64,000 nt of DNA from contig NZ_BMKR01000011.1 of assembly GCF_014644435.1 (NCBI RefSeq), forward strand, positions 1-64,000. The letters run 5' to 3'. Source of the DNA: Paenibacillus albidus. Lineage in GTDB: Bacteria > Bacillota > Bacilli > Paenibacillales > Paenibacillaceae. The notes under the pieces were generated by a model. That model saw only the letters and a list, made by a program, of their open reading frames with translations. It made no database searches and had not been told where the DNA came from. A program made the translations under genes and the position numbers. Of this stretch, positions 34,099-41,054 are shown piece by piece (the stretch's first letter is position 1; each line of letters starts with the position of its first letter).

Positions 34099-35175
34099 TT
34101 AAGCTGCTCCCCCGCCACCCTTCATTTTCTTTTCCGCCAGCTTGCGGTAAACGCTATACCGTGAAGACAACTGTCCGCTCGTCATACCGTTCTCATTTGC
34201 AATTTCCCGCCAGACCTTGTTCTCCTTCAGGCGCTTCTCCAGCAGGTCCGGGAATGGAACAGGCTGGCCATCATATTCGACCTCCGGAAAAATGGGACGG
34301 TCAGCAAGGATAAATGCATCCAGCTCTTCCTTACTCACTTCACCCTCATTAGCTTCGACGGCATCAGTACCATCAGCCTCTTCACCATCGCCCGCTTCCC
34401 CACTGTCAGAGGAACCGTCGCCCTCAGCCCCTCTTGATTCTTGCTCGGATTGATCTGCAGGAGGTACTTGGCCGTCACCTTGCAGCCATTCCGGTTCCAA
34501 ATCAGCGTTACCGTCAGACTTCTCGTCCTCGTCTTGCTCTGTTTCTTTTTCCGCGGCAGGCTGATCACCCTCTGTTTCGGCAGTAGGTTCCGCTGCTGCA
34601 GGCGCTGGCTGGCCCTGCCCCTCACGCCATTCGTTCCACTTAGCAGCCATAGGAGCAACCCGCTTCCGGTATTCGTCCACCATGACCACAAACACGCCTA
34701 CTCCCATGCCGATATCAGCAGCGATCTTCAAGTAGGTGTCCCCGCTGGCTAGGCGCTCCGTAATCTCATGGAAGTCATAATCTATGTCGTCGAACCGCGG
34801 CGCCAGCCCGCTGAGAATAAACTCCTGAATAATCTCAAGATCAATTTGCTCTGGATCTGCCTTAACCTCTACCTTCTCAGCTGGCAGCCCCAAATCCAAT
34901 GAGAGTTGCTCCCCTTCCGGCTCTGCCGTAGATACTACCCCACTGCCATCAACGGTGTACTTTGTAATTGGCTTGCCAGTCTTTGCATTCTTCAGCACTT
35001 TGTAAGTCACAATCTGAGAATCCAATCCACCGATCACCTTCAGCTCCAGCATGCTTTGAAGAGTATTGTATTGGCCGTCCAGCTCGGAAGCCGGGATGCT
35101 GATTGTAATCTCCGTTTCCTCGGCAGATTTCAGGTTGATTTTTTTAACAGTACCTTTGAAATTGATATAACTCAT
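34099..35175 (-). CDS. Early protein with acidic linker, unknown
   Basis: A 358-residue protein in three parts: an N-terminal beta domain (1-95, INFKGTVKKINLKSAEETEITISIPASELD), a helical segment (110-180, DFHEITERLASGDTYLKIAADIGMGVGVF), then a long acidic Pro/Glu/Ala/Gly linker (about 185-285) and a C-terminal HTH-like part (LLEKRLKENKVWREIANENGMTSGQLSSRYSVYRKLA). The two terminal helical units both look like helix-turn-helix repeats, so it may bind DNA. No named family. Confidence 0.7.
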   Translation of the reverse strand: MSYINFKGTVKKINLKSAEETEITISIPASELDGQYNTLQSMLELKVIGGLDSQIVTYKVLKNAKTGKPITKYTVDGSGVVSTAEPEGEQLSLDLGLPAEKVEVKADPEQIDLEIIQEFILSGLAPRFDDIDYDFHEITERLASGDTYLKIAADIGMGVGVFVVMVDEYRKRVAPMAAKWNEWREGQGQPAPAAAEPTAETEGDQPAAEKETEQDEDEKSDGNADLEPEWLQGDGQVPPADQSEQESRGAEGDGSSDSGEAGDGEEADGTDAVEANEGEVSKEELDAFILADRPIFPEVEYDGQPVPFPDLLEKRLKENKVWREIANENGMTSGQLSSRYSVYRKLAEKKMKGGGGAA

Positions 35176-35200
35176 GCTTATCAGCTCTTTCTATTATGAT

Positions 35201-35620
35201 TTATGATAATTCCTTGATTTTGACTTCGATACGGGGCCGTGCGCTGTACCGCTTGCGTACAAACGCATCCACGACCTGACTGTCATCAACCCAGATCACA
35301 CCTTTCAGTGCATCCTTGACGCCCTTGAGGTAGTTGTCTGCGTCCGGCTTGGATGTTGGTAAAATCTCGCCCCGCTCAGCAGCTGCAGCTTTGGCAGGAG
35401 ATTTACTGAGATACTTCGGCATGGAGCGGTAGGCCGTGACAGCAACCCCAAGCGGCCCCTCCAACAGTGCCGCCGGTGCATACTCTCGAGCGGCCAACCG
35501 GACATAATCCTTGTAATCACGGGATTTCGCCGGATCATACATTTTGACAAACCCAGTGGCCGTAGAAGCTCGCGGCCTACCTTGAGCGACGGGCTCGCCG
35601 TACACAGTGAATTGGATCAT
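35201..35620 (-). CDS. rusA: RusA-family Holliday junction resolvase
   Basis: A 139-residue endonuclease. RusA hallmarks are the N-terminal VYGEPVAQGRPRAS, the acidic KPDADNYLKGVKDALKGVIWVDDSQV (conserved Asp residues of the active site) and the end KRYSARPRIEVKI. It resolves branched DNA during phage replication and before packaging. RBS GGAGG. Overlaps the next small gene by 44 bases. Confidence 0.9.
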   Translation of the reverse strand: MIQFTVYGEPVAQGRPRASTATGFVKMYDPAKSRDYKDYVRLAAREYAPAALLEGPLGVAVTAYRSMPKYLSKSPAKAAAAERGEILPTSKPDADNYLKGVKDALKGVIWVDDSQVVDAFVRKRYSARPRIEVKIKELS

Positions 35621-35768
35621 GCTGTTTGCCTCCCTTCGGTCGCGGTGGCATCATAGCCGTATCCAGCACATAGACTGTCCCGGCCACTCGCCCGCTGTCG
35701 TCCCAAATAGTGAAATAGTTCCGCCGCTGAAAGAAAGGATCAATCGGTTTCCGTTTTCGCTTTACCAT
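35577..35768 (-). CDS. Small basic hypothetical protein
   Basis: A 63-residue arginine/lysine-rich protein (MVKRKRKPIDPFFQRRNYFT... RRARRSR) with GGGGAG upstream. It overlaps the preceding gene by 29 bases and rusA by 44. Unknown function; the basic ends suggest nucleic acid binding. Confidence 0.55.
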   Translation of the reverse strand: MVKRKRKPIDPFFQRRNYFTIWDDSGRVAGTVYVLDTAMMPPRPKGGKQHDPIHCVRRARRSR

Positions 35769-35955
35769 CAGGCTCCGCTCCCCTCTTACGAAGACCTATG
35801 GATAATTCAAATTCCGCGATGCCCTCGTCTACATCAGCCGGCTCCAAATCCGCAAACTCAGCCAGTAGATTCACCCGTTCCGGCATTAATCCAGTAGCAA
35901 TGTAATGCCGCCGCATGCGGTTATACACATGCCAATAACTCCGCTTCCCGCTCAT
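35740..35955 (-). CDS. Small hypothetical protein
   Basis: A 71-residue protein, MSGKRSYWHVYNRMRRHYIA at the start, acidic middle and basic end. It shares its first base with the stop codon of the DUF6906-like gene (TGATG), so translation is coupled. Unknown. Confidence 0.6.
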   Translation of the reverse strand: MSGKRSYWHVYNRMRRHYIATGLMPERVNLLAEFADLEPADVDEGIAEFELSIGLRKRGAEPDGKAKTETD

Positions 35956-36116
35956 CAGGCACCCTTCCGGATCGTCTTGGCCTTACCGGACTTGCGATGA
36001 ATCAATACCAGTTCTGACGGTGTCTCCCGTTCCACCAGCCAATTCTCAAGCACCAGGCCTTTTGCCGCTGCGATCATGATTTTCTGTTTTTTGGTTGGAC
36101 GTTTCCCCTGCTTCAT
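35955..36116 (-). CDS. DUF6906-like small protein
   Basis: A 53-residue ORF, MKQGKRPTKKQKIMIAAAKG then ENWLVERETPSELVLIHR and SGKAKTIRKG. This pattern (KxGKRPTxxQK, xxWLV, ELVLxHRxTGKxRxI) is the one I recall for DUF6906 proteins common in Firmicute phages. RBS GGGAG seven bases upstream. Function unknown. Confidence 0.7.
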   Translation of the reverse strand: MKQGKRPTKKQKIMIAAAKGLVLENWLVERETPSELVLIHRKSGKAKTIRKGA

Positions 36117-36129
36117 CCCAATCTCCCCT

Positions 36130-37530
36130 TTACTGCGCCCATTTGCGCTTTTCGATGTCCTTTGCCGCAGCTTCAGGCGGCGCTGCGTGCCCCCGCTCGT
36201 AGTTTACAAATTTATTGAATTCCTTCATAAAGATAAGTTCAGCTGTTCCCAGTGGGCCATTCCGTTGCTTCGCAATGATAATCTCAATTATATTTTTCTT
36301 GTCAGTCTGCTGGTCATAATAGTCATCCCGGTACAAGAAGGCTACAATGTCGGCATCCTGCTCAATAGAACCGGATTCTCGCAAATCTGAAAGCATTGGC
36401 CGTTTATCCTGGCGTTGCTCTACACCGCGGCTAAGCTGGGACAGAGCAATAACCGGCACATCCATTTCACGAGCAATTTGCTTAAGGGTCCGAGAAATCT
36501 CGGATACCTCTTGCTGTCTATTCTCGTTACGCTTCCCAGCTCCTGAAATCAGCTGCAGGTAATCGATCAAGATCAACCCAAGCCCATGTTGCTTTTTCAG
36601 CCTACGGCACTTGTTCCGGATTTCGTGAACAGTCAGCGTTGGAGAATCGTCGATAAAGATATCACTATTGCCCAGAATACCGATCGCTTCCGCCCCCTTC
36701 CGCCAATCGTCTTCCGCGAAGTCCGCAGTTCGCATATGATTTGCATCCAGGTTTGCTTCCGCACAGATCATCCGCTGTACCAGCTGCGGCGCCGACATTT
36801 CTAAGCTGAATATCGCTACGGTCTCTTTTGACCGTACCGCCACGTTTTGAGCGACGTTCAGAGCAAACGCCGTTTTACCCACGGAAGGCCGTGCTGCCAC
36901 AATGATTAAGTCACTATTCTGAAAACCGGCTGTCAGGCGATCAAGGTCAACGAATCCTGAAGAAACCCCACTGACGCCATTTTCAGCTTTGTTTGTGGAG
37001 CGGTGCTCCATATCCTCGTAAACTGCGACGGCCACCTCACCGATTCGTTTGAACTCCTGTTTGGGTGCCGCCTGATCAGACAAGCGTGATGCATTGACCT
37101 GAGCGGAAGCCAACACCTGTGCCGGATCTTCGCTTTCTGCGGCCATCTGTGCTTGCTCAAGTCCAGTTCGAATCAGTTCTCGAAGCAAATACTTCTCCTT
37201 CAGAATCCCGATGTAATAATCCACATTGGCCGCGGTAGGGACACTGTGAGCGATCTTGGATAAATAGCTGACTCCGCCAATATTCTCAAGCTGCCCGTTA
37301 TCCTGAATCCTGGAAGTCAGGGTGACCAGGTCAATCGGCTGCCCCTCCTCAGCGATTTCTTCCATTGCTTCAAAGATGAACCGGTGCTCTGGGTTAAAAA
37401 AAGCTTCGATCGGCAGCTCCAGCATTGCTTCAAGAGCATCGCCTTCCTTGTCGATCAGAACTGCACCCAGCACAGCAGTTTCAGCTTCCGGGTTTTGGGG
37501 CATTTTAATGCCGGCCATTAAGTTTTGCAT
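36130..37530 (-). CDS. dnaB: Replicative DNA helicase DnaB/DnaC
   Basis: A 466-residue hexameric helicase. N-terminal collar domain (EAETAVLGAVLID, FNPEHRFIFEAM), Walker A ARPSVGKT (213-220), EMSAPQLVQRM, Walker B GLILIDYLQLI (318-328), arginine/DNA-binding loops SQLSRGVEQRQDKRPMLSDLRESGSIEQDAD. It unwinds phage DNA at the origin with the loader encoded upstream. ATG at 37530 has GGAGG upstream. The gene overlaps the loader gene by 26 bases. Confidence 0.95.
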   Translation of the reverse strand: MQNLMAGIKMPQNPEAETAVLGAVLIDKEGDALEAMLELPIEAFFNPEHRFIFEAMEEIAEEGQPIDLVTLTSRIQDNGQLENIGGVSYLSKIAHSVPTAANVDYYIGILKEKYLLRELIRTGLEQAQMAAESEDPAQVLASAQVNASRLSDQAAPKQEFKRIGEVAVAVYEDMEHRSTNKAENGVSGVSSGFVDLDRLTAGFQNSDLIIVAARPSVGKTAFALNVAQNVAVRSKETVAIFSLEMSAPQLVQRMICAEANLDANHMRTADFAEDDWRKGAEAIGILGNSDIFIDDSPTLTVHEIRNKCRRLKKQHGLGLILIDYLQLISGAGKRNENRQQEVSEISRTLKQIAREMDVPVIALSQLSRGVEQRQDKRPMLSDLRESGSIEQDADIVAFLYRDDYYDQQTDKKNIIEIIIAKQRNGPLGTAELIFMKEFNKFVNYERGHAAPPEAAAKDIEKRKWAQ

Positions 37531-37843
37531 AAAGTTCCTCCTTCAGACCTGGCGGAGGTGGAACAGCTCTTAATCGTGATGAGTCCATTTCATGCATCAG
37601 CTCCTCCGTCTGTTTTCGCATCCGTTCTCGTTCAAGTTGTTCCCCCAGGCGACCACGGATTTGCGATATTTTTGGAGGGAAATCACTGGTCATAATGTGC
37701 TGACGGAAATTGGATTGGGCGACCTCGTAAGGAATGTCCTTCAGCATATCGAGGTCTTCCTCCACCGCCTGAAGGCTGGCGTCAAAGTTGCCATATCGCT
37801 TCTTGATGTCCTTGTACAGCTTTGCGACTTCCAGCTTGTTCAC
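37505..37843 (-). CDS. Helicase loader/inhibitor, SPP1 G39P-like
   Basis: A 112-residue protein with GTG start (AAGGAGGAA upstream). N-terminal helical domain with KLYKDIKKRYGNFDASLQAVEEDLDMLKDIPYEVAQSNFRQHIMTSDFPPKISQIR, the layout of the SPP1 G39P loader (N-terminal folded, C-terminal disordered arm which binds the helicase). It lies between the initiator and helicase genes exactly as in SPP1 (38-39-40). Confidence 0.8.
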   Translation of the reverse strand: MNKLEVAKLYKDIKKRYGNFDASLQAVEEDLDMLKDIPYEVAQSNFRQHIMTSDFPPKISQIRGRLGEQLERERMRKQTEELMHEMDSSRLRAVPPPPGLKEELYAKLNGRH

Positions 37844-38813
37844 GGAGCTCTTCCTCCTTGATGAATTTTTCTAAAGCGTCAATTTCCTGCTGCTGTTTGC
37901 TCTTTGGACGCTCTCTTGAGGGTCCCAGGGCGACTGTTCCCTGCTGCGAAGATGCAGGGGGAGTTAGGTACCGCTCAAGATATGCGGACAATTCATCCCA
38001 GCAGCCAAAAATCACTGTTTTGCAATACGAGAACATTCGGATCTTATCTGAAGGCCTTTTCCGTTTGGCTTTCTTTCGGGCGATTGCCAGATCGATGAAA
38101 AAGTATACGAGATCCAGCGGCATGGCCTCGTTCGCAATCTCACGAACATGTTCCCAATCGGCAGGAGCGGGACTTAATAACCCGTTGCGCTGCATGTAGT
38201 ACTTCTCGATTTGAAGAACACGCTGTTCGATTGTCGGTTTATCAAAGTCTATTTGGCCTGTGGAGACGGCACCCACAGCGGCGGATAGAACCCCGGACCT
38301 TGAACTCAACTCTTTTTGATCATCTTCTTCCAAGCCTTTAATCCATCTATCAATCAATATCTCTGTAATATCTTTATTAGATCGGACATTTTTGTCCTGG
38401 AGATCGGACATTTTTGTCTGATCACTAGGGGTAGAGATCGGACATTTTTGTCCGTTCTCTTCATCAGATCGGACATTTTTGTCTGATCTCTCAATAGACC
38501 ATTTTTTTGAATTATGAACGTTGATAATGAGTCCGTAGGGAGCGCGGGTAACCTTGATGTAACCATGGCTTTCCAAAGTATTCAGCCAACGACTTACGGT
38601 CTTCTCAGTGGCTCCGAATGGTTCTGCAAGTTCTGAAAGCTTCCATGGCTTGTTCCCGTGGACGATGCCCCAGACAGTTCCGTCCCGTTCCTTCTCAGAA
38701 GTCGTGGAACTGACGCACCATAGGAAAAGCCATATCGCGCTGCCTATTTTTTTGTAGTGTATTGGCTCCAACAGTCCGGAGTACATGGGAAACGGGTAAC
38801 TGCCATCGGGCAT
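37782..38813 (-). CDS. Phage replication initiator (winged-helix/DnaD-like)
   Basis: ATG at 38813 (MPDGSYPFPMYSGLLEPIHY) with TAGGGGA upstream. The 343-residue product has an N-terminal winged helix (WKLSELAEPFGATEKTVSRWLNTLESHGYIKV, about 55-85), a middle segment that carries the repeated iteron DNA (peptides DKNVRS, QKCPIS, TKMSDL, DKNVRS), and a C-terminal helical domain (WEHVREIANEAMPLDLVYFFIDLAIARKK). Equivalent in place to SPP1 gp38/lambda O, which bind origin DNA inside their own genes. Confidence 0.8.
   Translation of the reverse strand: MPDGSYPFPMYSGLLEPIHYKKIGSAIWLFLWCVSSTTSEKERDGTVWGIVHGNKPWKLSELAEPFGATEKTVSRWLNTLESHGYIKVTRAPYGLIINVHNSKKWSIERSDKNVRSDEENGQKCPISTPSDQTKMSDLQDKNVRSNKDITEILIDRWIKGLEEDDQKELSSRSGVLSAAVGAVSTGQIDFDKPTIEQRVLQIEKYYMQRNGLLSPAPADWEHVREIANEAMPLDLVYFFIDLAIARKKAKRKRPSDKIRMFSYCKTVIFGCWDELSAYLERYLTPPASSQQGTVALGPSRERPKSKQQQEIDALEKFIKEEELREQAGSRKAVQGHQEAIWQL
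38380..38483 (-). repeat. Iteron array, candidate phage replication origin
   Basis: The 17-base unit GATCGGACATTTTTGTC occurs four times, at 38380-38396, 38402-38418, 38436-38452 and 38467-38483. Each is an imperfect dyad (GACA/TGTC around T-rich centre; two copies extend to AGATC...GATCT). Spacings of 22, 34 and 31 bases all leave remainder 1 on division by 3, so the repeat is read in all three frames of the initiator gene: selection is on DNA. AT-rich DNA (38341-38380) adjoins the array. Confidence 0.8.
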
Positions 38814-38817
38814 TAAA

Positions 38818-39015
38818 TCATCCCCTAAAGTGCTTTCTATCGTCTTGAATGAAAATGTGCGGATACTTTGCACGGATTACCGTAAAACCAGGTTGACCTA
38901 GTGCGAAGTGTTCCTTTACTGCCTGTTTGAATGCTTCCGGGTCTTGCTCCTTGAGCGCCCAAATGCGATCACTTATCATACTCACCCAGATACGCTCTCC
39001 CAACGGACCGTTCAT
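38818..39015 (-). CDS. Small hypothetical protein before the initiator
   Basis: A 65-residue protein, MNGPLGERIWVSMISDRIW at the start and HIFIQDDRKHFRG at the end. The ATG overlaps the stop of the MBL gene (ATGA). It ends 4 bases before the initiator start. Unknown function. Confidence 0.6.
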   Translation of the reverse strand: MNGPLGERIWVSMISDRIWALKEQDPEAFKQAVKEHFALGQPGFTVIRAKYPHIFIQDDRKHFRG

Positions 39016-39719
39016 CGGTCTGCCACCCGCACCAGCGCGCCTGTGGTCTCCTGTATCTCGCGTTTAAAGCGCTCAGCGTCGCTGTTGCCATCAGACAAGT
39101 GCAGTAGCCATATCTCTTCGACATTCCGGGTATCATTGGCTTTCAAGAAATCTTTTACATGCTCCAGCCCGAAATGAGAACGCAGCAGCCGCTTCTTTTG
39201 GGCCGGATGCAGCAGCCCTGCTGCCACCCGCTCATTGACGATATCCCGAGAGTAATTGCACTCCACCATGATGTGGGTCAGATCCTTGAATCGATGCCGG
39301 CAGTAATAGGTGTCTGTCAGAAAGACCAGTTTATCCCCCGCTGTATTTAATAGAAGGAAGCCCAGCGGCTCCTCTACATCGTGCTGGATGTCAAACGGCA
39401 GGATCGTCCAAGTGCCAATCGTAAACTGCTCCAGCGACTTAATGACCTTTAGACGATGGCCTGACAGCCCTCTGGCAGCGGCAGTACCGGCACTGGTATA
39501 AATGTTGATGCCTGCTCTCATGATGTCAGGAGCAGCCTTGCTATGATCCAGATGCTCATGTGTGATTAAGCAACCAGCAATGTCCGACATTTTGAACTGT
39601 AAGGCCCGCTGAATCGACTTATAAGGAAACCCAGCTTCCAGCAGCAACGCGGTGTGGCCATCCGTAATCCGGTAAGCATTGCCGGCGCTGCTGGAGCCGA
39701 GTGGTAAGGTATCAATCAT
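39012..39719 (-). CDS. MBL-fold metallohydrolase, putative phage nuclease
   Basis: A 235-residue metallo-beta-lactamase-fold protein. The metal motif THEHLDHS (53-60) follows GSSSAGNAYRI...LLLEAGF, and later D/H ligands are seen in FLTDTYY and RSHFGLEH / WLLHLSDGN. The closest architecture I know is YycJ/WalJ-type and phage MBL exonuclease-like proteins. It follows recT (1-base overlap) where other PBSX/SPP1-like phages have a YqaJ exonuclease, so it may supply the nuclease for recombination. Inference from context. Confidence 0.8.
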   Translation of the reverse strand: MIDTLPLGSSSAGNAYRITDGHTALLLEAGFPYKSIQRALQFKMSDIAGCLITHEHLDHSKAAPDIMRAGINIYTSAGTAAARGLSGHRLKVIKSLEQFTIGTWTILPFDIQHDVEEPLGFLLLNTAGDKLVFLTDTYYCRHRFKDLTHIMVECNYSRDIVNERVAAGLLHPAQKKRLLRSHFGLEHVKDFLKANDTRNVEEIWLLHLSDGNSDAERFKREIQETTGALVRVADR

Positions 39720-40795
39720 TAAAATTCCATCTCTTGTTCAATGGGAGGAACATCGTCGGCAAATTCACTAGCATCATCAGCCGGCGGCGATCCCACAGAC
39801 TTCTTTGCTGGTTGCTCTGCTGCAGTTGCTGGGGGACTCTCTGGCTCATCCACCGGAGGGATAGTCGGAGTAATGTCGATAACCGATCCATTGGCATTAG
39901 CCCTGATCTCCTCATCAACCTCAGCCTCAGCAAATTCACTCTCCATCTGTTTCAGGCGGAGGTAATCGTCATCGATCTTCTGGGAGTCGATAGTAATATC
40001 ACCATAGGCCGCGCGGTAAATGGTCTTCCAGGCCATCTTTTCAGGCCAACCCTCTACCGCTTCTTTTCCGACATTTTTACCATTCTCCCATTTGTCCTTC
40101 TCACCACCCCAAAATTCAGGGGAAGCTTTATCCGGCTTGCGTTTGTCGATATCCTTCTTCGTCATGATCACGAGTTTGTTCTTCTCGGGAGCATTGGAAA
40201 AACTGTGATAATAGAAGCCACCGATGATTTTTCCTCGGTCAAAGGCATTAACGATCTCAAACTCATAGCCTTCATATTTATTCTTGGTATCCTTCTTGAC
40301 CGGTCTGAACTTGTCAGTGGAATAAACAAGCTCCACCGTTACATGATCTGGAACGTCCAGTCCGTATTTTTTTGCCTTAAGCTCAATCCCTCGGTACCCT
40401 TCAATAAAGGTGATATCGTATTTTCCGGTATTCTTATTCTTGTAGGGAATCGGATTAATGTGGTTAGGCTGGGAAGGATCGAATCCAACCCGGGCCATCG
40501 CCACCACATCACGAGCGAGTTTCTCCATATTCACATGCTGCCAGGTAACCGGAACCGGGTCCTGATACTTGGCGGCCTTCTTCTGCCGTTTCTCCTCGGT
40601 AGTTTTCAGAATGGCATCCAGAGCAATGAAGTAATTCTGTGCAAGCCGTTTCTGGAAATTAGTAAGAGCCACTTCGCCTACACCTGAACCATATTCAGAA
40701 ACGACCTTATTCATAAACCGTTCAGAAGAGGTTGGCTCCTTTTTAGCAATCTCTGCCGGAGTTGTCTGCTGCTTTGCTTGATCTGTAGTGCTCAA
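39719..40795 (-). CDS. recT: RecT-family single-strand annealing protein
   Basis: A 358-residue RecT. TTG start at 40795 (GGAGG upstream). RecT core: NFQKRLAQNYFIALDAILK, VNMEKLARDVVAMARVGFDPSQPNHINPIPYKNKNTGKYDITFIEGYRGIELKAKKYG, SFSNAPEKNKLVIMTKKDID, AAYGDI. The C-terminus (about 285-358) is acidic and proline-rich, like a partner-binding tail. It anneals complementary strands in phage recombination. Confidence 0.95.
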   Translation of the reverse strand: MSTTDQAKQQTTPAEIAKKEPTSSERFMNKVVSEYGSGVGEVALTNFQKRLAQNYFIALDAILKTTEEKRQKKAAKYQDPVPVTWQHVNMEKLARDVVAMARVGFDPSQPNHINPIPYKNKNTGKYDITFIEGYRGIELKAKKYGLDVPDHVTVELVYSTDKFRPVKKDTKNKYEGYEFEIVNAFDRGKIIGGFYYHSFSNAPEKNKLVIMTKKDIDKRKPDKASPEFWGGEKDKWENGKNVGKEAVEGWPEKMAWKTIYRAAYGDITIDSQKIDDDYLRLKQMESEFAEAEVDEEIRANANGSVIDITPTIPPVDEPESPPATAAEQPAKKSVGSPPADDASEFADDVPPIEQEMEF

Positions 40796-40814
40796 TTAAA
40801 TCGCCTCCTGAAAG

Positions 40815-41054
40815 TTAATCGCAGTAAGATCGGAAACAGTGCGGGCACCCGGTAACAAGCTCCCGACCTGCTTTTTCAACAGTAATCCCCGATGACTCGC
40901 GACCATCGGACTTTCCCTTCCATACATGGTGACCAGGTACATAAATGTTTTGATTACACGACCAACAGCGGCCATCGTTTGGCGCGAAATGAGGATCTTG
41001 GTGCTCCTCACAATACTTTCTCTGCGCCTTAATGCTTTCCTGAATGTCGTGCAT
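40815..41054 (-). CDS. Small zinc-finger-like protein
   Basis: A 79-residue protein with two cysteine pairs (RCWSCNQN and GCPHCFRSYCD) and histidines near the N-terminus, typical of small phage zinc-ribbon proteins. GGAGG upstream of the ATG. It overlaps nothing but follows the ATPase gene immediately; probably an accessory factor of DNA metabolism. Confidence 0.65.
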   Translation of the reverse strand: MHDIQESIKAQRKYCEEHQDPHFAPNDGRCWSCNQNIYVPGHHVWKGKSDGRESSGITVEKAGRELVTGCPHCFRSYCD

